In this document: piece by piece, positions 35,766-39,487 of the stretch | How the letters are laid out: the number at the start of each line of letters is the position of its first letter | How positions within the stretch are numbered: position 1 is the stretch's first letter | Source of the DNA: Gammaproteobacteria bacterium | Lineage (GTDB): Bacteria; Pseudomonadota; Gammaproteobacteria; Pseudomonadales; Pseudohongiellaceae | NCBI GenBank assembly: GCA_008081045.1 | Contig: VMDC01000038.1 | Span: 1 to 39,487 of the forward strand | Reading direction: 5' to 3' | DNA: 39,487 nt | Position numbers and translations under genes: made by a program | Notes under the pieces: model-generated | The model's database searches: none | Seen by the model: only the letters and a program-made list of their open reading frames with translations | Told to the model about the DNA's origin: nothing

Positions 35766-35921
35766 CACACTGCTTAACAGGCGGCTGCAGTGACTGAATC
35801 GCTGCGGCAGCCTTGCCGGCAGGCCGGAGCAGTTGCCGAGTTGTCGATTAAATGTGGTTAGCTTGTTAATCTTCCTCTCCCCGGCTCACAGCCGCAGCAC
35901 GAAACAGAACACTGTTGGAAA

Positions 35922-37325
35922 ATGAATCAGCCTGGTAATCCCAAGATATTGCAATGTGTTTCGCCGGTCGATGGCTCCGTTTACGTTGAGCGGGAGGCCG
36001 CAGACTCAGGTTCGATTTCACAGTCTATTGAGTTGTCGCGTTCAGCGCAAAAGCACTGGCAACAGACCAGTCTCGCGGAACGGGCCAGAATCTGCGAAAA
36101 AGCGGTCGCCTACTTTGAATCGAAGCAAAACCAGATTGCCGAGGAAATCGCCTGGCAGATAGGGAGACCTGTCGGATTTGCCGGCGGCGAGGTTAATGGC
36201 CTGGCGGAACGCGCCCGTCATATGATTGCCATTGCTGAACGGTCACTGGCAGATGTTGTACCGGAAACAAAAGCAGGGCTAAAACGCTTTATCCGCAGGG
36301 AGCCTGTGGGCACTGTTTTCACCATCGCCCCGTGGAACTATCCGCTGCTTACGTCTGTCAACTCTATCGTGCCTGCACTGATGGCCGGCAACAGCGTGCT
36401 CCTGAAAGCCTCGGCACAGGTCCCTCTGTGCGGGGAGCATTTCGCCCGGGCTTTTGCGTCGGCAGGGTTGCCGGAGGGTGTGCTGCAGAATTTGTTCCTC
36501 AGCCATGAAGATACCGAACGCATCGTCAAATCAGGACAGATGGATTTTATCTGCTTCACCGGTTCAGTCCCGGCAGGTCAACGGATTGAACGGGCAGCCG
36601 CAGGCACATTTGCCGGTGTCGCTCTGGAATTAGGTGGCAAGGATCCGGCTTACGTGAGAGAAGATGCCAACTTCGACAACGCGGTGGAGAATCTGGTCGA
36701 TGGCGCTTTTTTCAATTCTGGCCAGTCCTGCTGCGGTATCGAAAGGATCTATGTCCATGAGTCTCTGTTTGACGCTTTCGTCGAAGCCTATGTCGAGCGG
36801 GTAAAACAGTACCGCCTCGCCAATCCGCTTCAGCCGGGCACCACACTGGGGCCTGTTGTCAAAACATCGGCCGCTGACTGGGTGCGACAGCAGGTGAGAG
36901 AGGCGGTCGCAGAAGGCGCCTCGGCATGTATTGATCCCGGTCTTTTCCCGGCGGCGGCTGACAACACGCCCTATCTGGCTCCGCAGGTGCTGACCGGCGT
37001 CAACCACACTATGTCAGTGATGACGGCAGAGAGCTTCGGGCCTGTGGTTGGCATCATGCCAGTGGCAACTGATGAAGAAGCGATTCAGTTGATGAACGAC
37101 AGTGATCTTGGGCTCACGGCTTCATTGTGGACGCAGGATCAAGACCGCGCGGAACAACTCGGCGAACAACTCGAGTGCGGCACGGTATTTATGAACCGCG
37201 CGGATTATCTGGATCCTGCCCTGGTCTGGACAGGCGTGAAGAATACCGGTCGGGGTGCAGCACTTTCCGAGTTGGGCTACCATCAGCTGACCCAACCCAA
37301 GTCATTCCACCTGAGGGATGCCTAG
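35922..37325 (+). CDS. NAD(P)-dependent aldehyde dehydrogenase
   Basis: The 467-residue cytoplasmic enzyme oxidises an aldehyde to its acid. Key residues are Asn139 in IAPWNYP, the Rossmann FTGS (212-215), general-base Glu236 in LELGGKDP and nucleophile Cys270 in NSGQSC, directly followed by a second Cys. FGPVVGIMPV and the C-terminal GYHQLTQPKS are also typical. Similarity is to succinate-semialdehyde/aminobutyraldehyde-type enzymes, but the substrate is not certain. The ribosome-binding site is weak (GGAAA touching the ATG). It is probably cotranscribed with the amidotransferase 27 nt downstream. Confidence 0.9.
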   Translation: MNQPGNPKILQCVSPVDGSVYVEREAADSGSISQSIELSRSAQKHWQQTSLAERARICEKAVAYFESKQNQIAEEIAWQIGRPVGFAGGEVNGLAERARHMIAIAERSLADVVPETKAGLKRFIRREPVGTVFTIAPWNYPLLTSVNSIVPALMAGNSVLLKASAQVPLCGEHFARAFASAGLPEGVLQNLFLSHEDTERIVKSGQMDFICFTGSVPAGQRIERAAAGTFAGVALELGGKDPAYVREDANFDNAVENLVDGAFFNSGQSCCGIERIYVHESLFDAFVEAYVERVKQYRLANPLQPGTTLGPVVKTSAADWVRQQVREAVAEGASACIDPGLFPAAADNTPYLAPQVLTGVNHTMSVMTAESFGPVVGIMPVATDEEAIQLMNDSDLGLTASLWTQDQDRAEQLGEQLECGTVFMNRADYLDPALVWTGVKNTGRGAALSELGYHQLTQPKSFHLRDA

Positions 37326-37352
37326 GCAATCGTCGGGGGTTCGCGCATACAG

Positions 37353-38075
37353 ATGAAAATCGGAATTCTTAATGCTGACGCGGTCAAGCCTGAGTTCGCG
37401 GCAGAGTTCGGCGAATATCCTGATATGTTTGCCAAAGTCCTGTTAGCCGTGGACCCGGGTCTGGATCTCGTGACTTATGAGGTGGTCCAGGACGAATACC
37501 CGGCTCATCTGGATGAAGTCGACGCCTACATCATTACCGGCAGCAAACTCAGTGTTTACGACGAGGTGCCCTGGGTCTTACGGCTCAAGGAATTTGTCGT
37601 GGAACTGCATGAAGCCCACAAGACGCTCATCGGTATCTGCTTCGGGCACCAGATGGTTGCCGAAGCTCTGGGTGGCAAGACCACTGCGGCGAATGCGGGC
37701 TGGTGCGTCGGCGTCCACAGGATCACCCCCACAGCCGATGCCGCATCCTATGGTCTGCCCGGCGAGCCGATTAACCTGCGTGCCAATCACAAGGACCAGG
37801 TCACACAACTGCCACCGGGTGGGAAAGTGCTGGCCAGCACCGAAGCCTGCCCCATTGCATCGATGGGACTGGGGGAACATATTCTGACCTTTCAGGCCCA
37901 CCCTGAATTCAGCGAGGGATATGCACGTGCACTCTTGACGATGCGCCGCGAAATATTCGGCGAGGAACTTTACCGGGCTGCCATAGATTCACTGGAAACC
38001 GAGACAGACAACTTGCAGGTAGCCCGGCACATCCTGGATTTTATTTCACGCAACCAACAAGTCAGACAAAACTGA
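37353..38075 (+). CDS. Class I glutamine amidotransferase (GMP-synthase-like)
   Basis: The 240-residue protein is a stand-alone class I amidotransferase domain with the full triad: Cys96 in GICFGHQ, and His183 with Glu185 in QAHPEFS. YIITGSKLSVYD (59-70) forms the oxyanion region. Relatives include gamma-glutamyl hydrolases of polyamine catabolism and GMP-synthase-like enzymes of unknown role. It lies 27 nt after the aldehyde dehydrogenase, as in gamma-glutamyl polyamine pathways, where an aldehyde dehydrogenase and an amidohydrolase act in turn. That link is inference. Its stop codon abuts the stop of the convergent dioxygenase with no spacer (TGATCA). Confidence 0.85.
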   Translation: MKIGILNADAVKPEFAAEFGEYPDMFAKVLLAVDPGLDLVTYEVVQDEYPAHLDEVDAYIITGSKLSVYDEVPWVLRLKEFVVELHEAHKTLIGICFGHQMVAEALGGKTTAANAGWCVGVHRITPTADAASYGLPGEPINLRANHKDQVTQLPPGGKVLASTEACPIASMGLGEHILTFQAHPEFSEGYARALLTMRREIFGEELYRAAIDSLETETDNLQVARHILDFISRNQQVRQN

Positions 38076-38900
38076 TCAGTACGGTTTATCACCATCAATC
38101 ACGACCCGATGCAGCATCCTGTGCTCAGGAAAATAATCATTGATAGGTTTGTGCTGGGTACTGCGGTTATCCCAGATGGCGATGGAGTTTGGTGCCCAAT
38201 TAAAGCGGCAACTGAACTCGGGTGTAGCCACGTGATTGTAGAGAAACGCCAGAACTGCATTGCTCTCTTCACGGCTCAGTTCCACTATGCGCGTGGTAAA
38301 CAGTGAATTGACAAAGATCACTTTCTTACCACTTTCCGGGTGCGTACGAATCACGGGATGCGTCACCGGCGGGTTGTCAGCTACCGCCTGGGCAAGGCGT
38401 TCTCTGCCACCCGGTTCTGCCAGGCTTTCCTTGAAACCCCAGCTGAAATCGTGTTCCGCAGTAAGGCCTGACAAAAATTCCTGCATAGGCCCGGATAACG
38501 CATCGTAAGCTGCAGTCATGCTTGCCCACATGGTATCACCCCCCTTTGACGGCACGATCTTCGAACGCAGCACACAGCCCATCGGCGGATGTTTACGAAA
38601 GGTCATATCAGTATGCCAGGCTTCGATCTTGGTTGGCTTTTCTGCAGTGCTCTCCAGGATCGTAATTTCCGGAATCCCCTCCACAGTCTCATAGGCAGGA
38701 TGCGTCTGCAGCGGACCAAAAGACGCCGCCAATGCCCGGTGCTGCGCCGGCGTGATATCCTGATCCCGGAAAAAAACCACTTCATGCTCTACCAGCAGGC
38801 GCCTGACTTCCTGAAAAACTTCCGGCGTCATCTCAGTGGCGAGATTAACGCCATGCAATTCCGCGCCGAGGGCACTGGCAATAGGGTTTACCGTAAACAT
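38076..38900 (-). CDS. TauD/TfdA-family Fe(II)/2-oxoglutarate dioxygenase
   Basis: The 274-residue protein matches taurine/2,4-D dioxygenases: iron ligands His96 and Asp98 in WHTDMTF and the distal His250 in STQHKPIND, with an Arg cluster (HRMLHR, about 260-265) for 2-oxoglutarate. FFRDQDITPAQH and SKGGDTMWASM are also typical. ATG at 38900 with GGAG five nt upstream is chosen; an in-frame ATG at 38966 would add 22 residues unlike the family. The substrate could be a sulfonate, a trimethylamine or an aryloxy acid, and nothing nearby decides which. The gene lies between the amidotransferase (convergent) and the rRNA terminator. Confidence 0.88.
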   Translation of the reverse strand: MFTVNPIASALGAELHGVNLATEMTPEVFQEVRRLLVEHEVVFFRDQDITPAQHRALAASFGPLQTHPAYETVEGIPEITILESTAEKPTKIEAWHTDMTFRKHPPMGCVLRSKIVPSKGGDTMWASMTAAYDALSGPMQEFLSGLTAEHDFSWGFKESLAEPGGRERLAQAVADNPPVTHPVIRTHPESGKKVIFVNSLFTTRIVELSREESNAVLAFLYNHVATPEFSCRFNWAPNSIAIWDNRSTQHKPINDYFPEHRMLHRVVIDGDKPY

Positions 38901-39394
38901 GTTTACTCCGCCGGCAAGGCTGGACCTGTCGTGCAACTCAAAGGTCCCGGCCGTCATCAATGTCACTGAAAGTTAGAAGATAAAACGATATCCATCGCGC
39001 AAAGCATTGTCCAGAGGAGTTGTCGCTGCGCTAATGTGAAGCACCTGTCCGGTAGATTCTGCTGGAAGGCAATAGCAGGGGCTCCGAGTATATCGGTGTT
39101 CTAGTTCATTCGCTGCAGTCGTTGAACCGTTCCCGCTCATAGCCAGATAACAAGCACCGCAAACGGTCTGATGCAGCTTGAAACTGGAAGCAGCCCCGCG
39201 CTCATAAGAATACAAAGGTTCTGCTTTAAGATGCCTGACAACCTTCCGTGCTTAACACTCCAGACCGGCCCAACATCATAGATGTTGGGCGTTCGCCCCC
39301 TACCAAAGCTTCCGCTCTGTTTGCCCTGCGAGCACCGGGGCTCACCCCACTCTCACAGCATTTCGGCAAACCAGATTACTAACAGACATCCAAT
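38901..39394. other. Intergenic region between the rRNA terminator and the dioxygenase gene
   Basis: It carries the dioxygenase's upstream region and the perfect hairpin at 39269-39291. An 80-codon frame at 38973-39215 (minus) has no signal, domain or good ribosome-binding site and I regard it as chance. No tRNA was recognised. Confidence 0.4.
39269..39291. repeat. Perfect 10-bp inverted repeat, 3-nt loop
   Basis: GCCCAACATC (39269-39278) and GATGTTGGGC (39282-39291) form a perfect hairpin with loop ATA. No T run follows on either strand, so it is not a standard terminator. It lies about 100 nt beyond the rRNA terminator and could be an operator, an RNA-processing element or a repeat-family member. 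Confidence 0.6.
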
Positions 39395-39429
39395 AAAAAA
39401 CCCCACCCCGCTATGCGGGATGGGGTTTT
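39395..39429 (-). terminator. Rho-independent terminator of the rRNA operon
   Basis: A long stem, AAAACCCCA (39397-39405) with TGGGGTTTT (39421-39429) plus an inner CCCGC/GCGGG part, has one mismatch and a TAT loop. It ends in six T on the minus strand (A at 39395-39400), eight nt after the 5S 3' end. Confidence 0.9.
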
Positions 39430-39436
39430 GTATTAG

Positions 39437-39487
39437 ATGCCTGACAATGACCTACTCTCACATGGGGAAACCCCACACTACCATCGG
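39437..39487 (-). rRNA. rrf: 5S ribosomal RNA, 3' part (cut by the window edge)
   Basis: The minus strand reads CCGATGGTAGTGTGGGG, then a CCCCATGTGAGAGTAGG stretch, and ends TGTCAGGCAT, the conserved 3' half of gammaproteobacterial 5S rRNA. About 51 of roughly 116-120 nt lie inside the window. The rest of the rRNA operon should continue to the right, with transcription running leftwards into the terminator at 39395. Confidence 0.93.

Noticed and set aside
38973..39215. 80-codon minus-strand frame upstream of the dioxygenase
   Set aside because: No ribosome-binding site, no signal and no domain; likely chance.
39292..39360. Possible tRNA near the rRNA operon end (GTTCG present)
   Set aside because: No acceptor stem, anticodon arm or CCA end could be folded around it.

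Overview
The window looks like chromosomal DNA from a marine-type gammaproteobacterium with moderately high GC. Pointers are a full-length PntA with its membrane helices, PurT, an EF-G2-type FusA, the AcnD/PrpF pair, many Tat-exported enzymes and a gammaproteobacterial 5S rRNA 3' end at the right edge. I cannot name the genus. I saw no phage genes, transposase, CRISPR array or tRNA, and no transcription-factor gene. The genes are mostly catabolic and housekeeping, in short operons on both strands.

Region 1 (1-2060): a small secreted-protein gene on the minus strand, interrupted by an in-frame amber codon, with its own promoter, upstream palindrome and terminator; then a CaiB/BaiF CoA-transferase. 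Region 2 (2096-6030): a minus-strand operon of an NhaC-type antiporter and a class IV aminotransferase. Divergent to it is a Tat-exported FAD oxidase whose sequence is a circular permutation of D-amino-acid oxidase. A 20-bp tandem repeat follows. Region 3 (6067-17517), all minus strand: Tat-exported xylose-isomerase-like protein, AstE-like deacylase, cytochrome c/copper-monooxygenase-like protein, PntB and PntA, an exported M14 metallopeptidase and a Tat-exported HisC-like aminotransferase. Region 4 (17763-23632): GST plus a second CoA-transferase, PurT on the minus strand, and EF-G2 with a clear terminator.

Region 5 (23705-27064): GMC oxidoreductase with its gluconate-dehydrogenase subunit 3 partner (Tat/lipoprotein signal), and divergently a secreted DUF1080 protein (3-keto-disaccharide hydrolase family). 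Together with the Tat-exported sugar isomerase-like protein of region 3 they suggest a periplasmic 3-keto-glycoside route. Region 6 (27278-31076): acnD-prpF, the 2-methylcitrate dehydration step. Region 7 (31087-33970): a DUF945-like protein with two C-terminal tandem domains, followed by an OmpA-domain stub that lacks any export signal. Region 8 (34236-38900): alanine/glycine:cation symporter, aldehyde dehydrogenase, class I glutamine amidotransferase and a TauD-family dioxygenase. The right edge holds an rRNA operon terminator and the 3' part of a 5S rRNA gene transcribed leftwards.

The most unusual items are the circularly permuted D-amino-acid oxidase (4780-5913), the DUF945/tandem-domain fusion with its OmpA stub (31087-33970), the amber-split secreted protein (91-522) and the cluster of Tat-exported metabolic enzymes.
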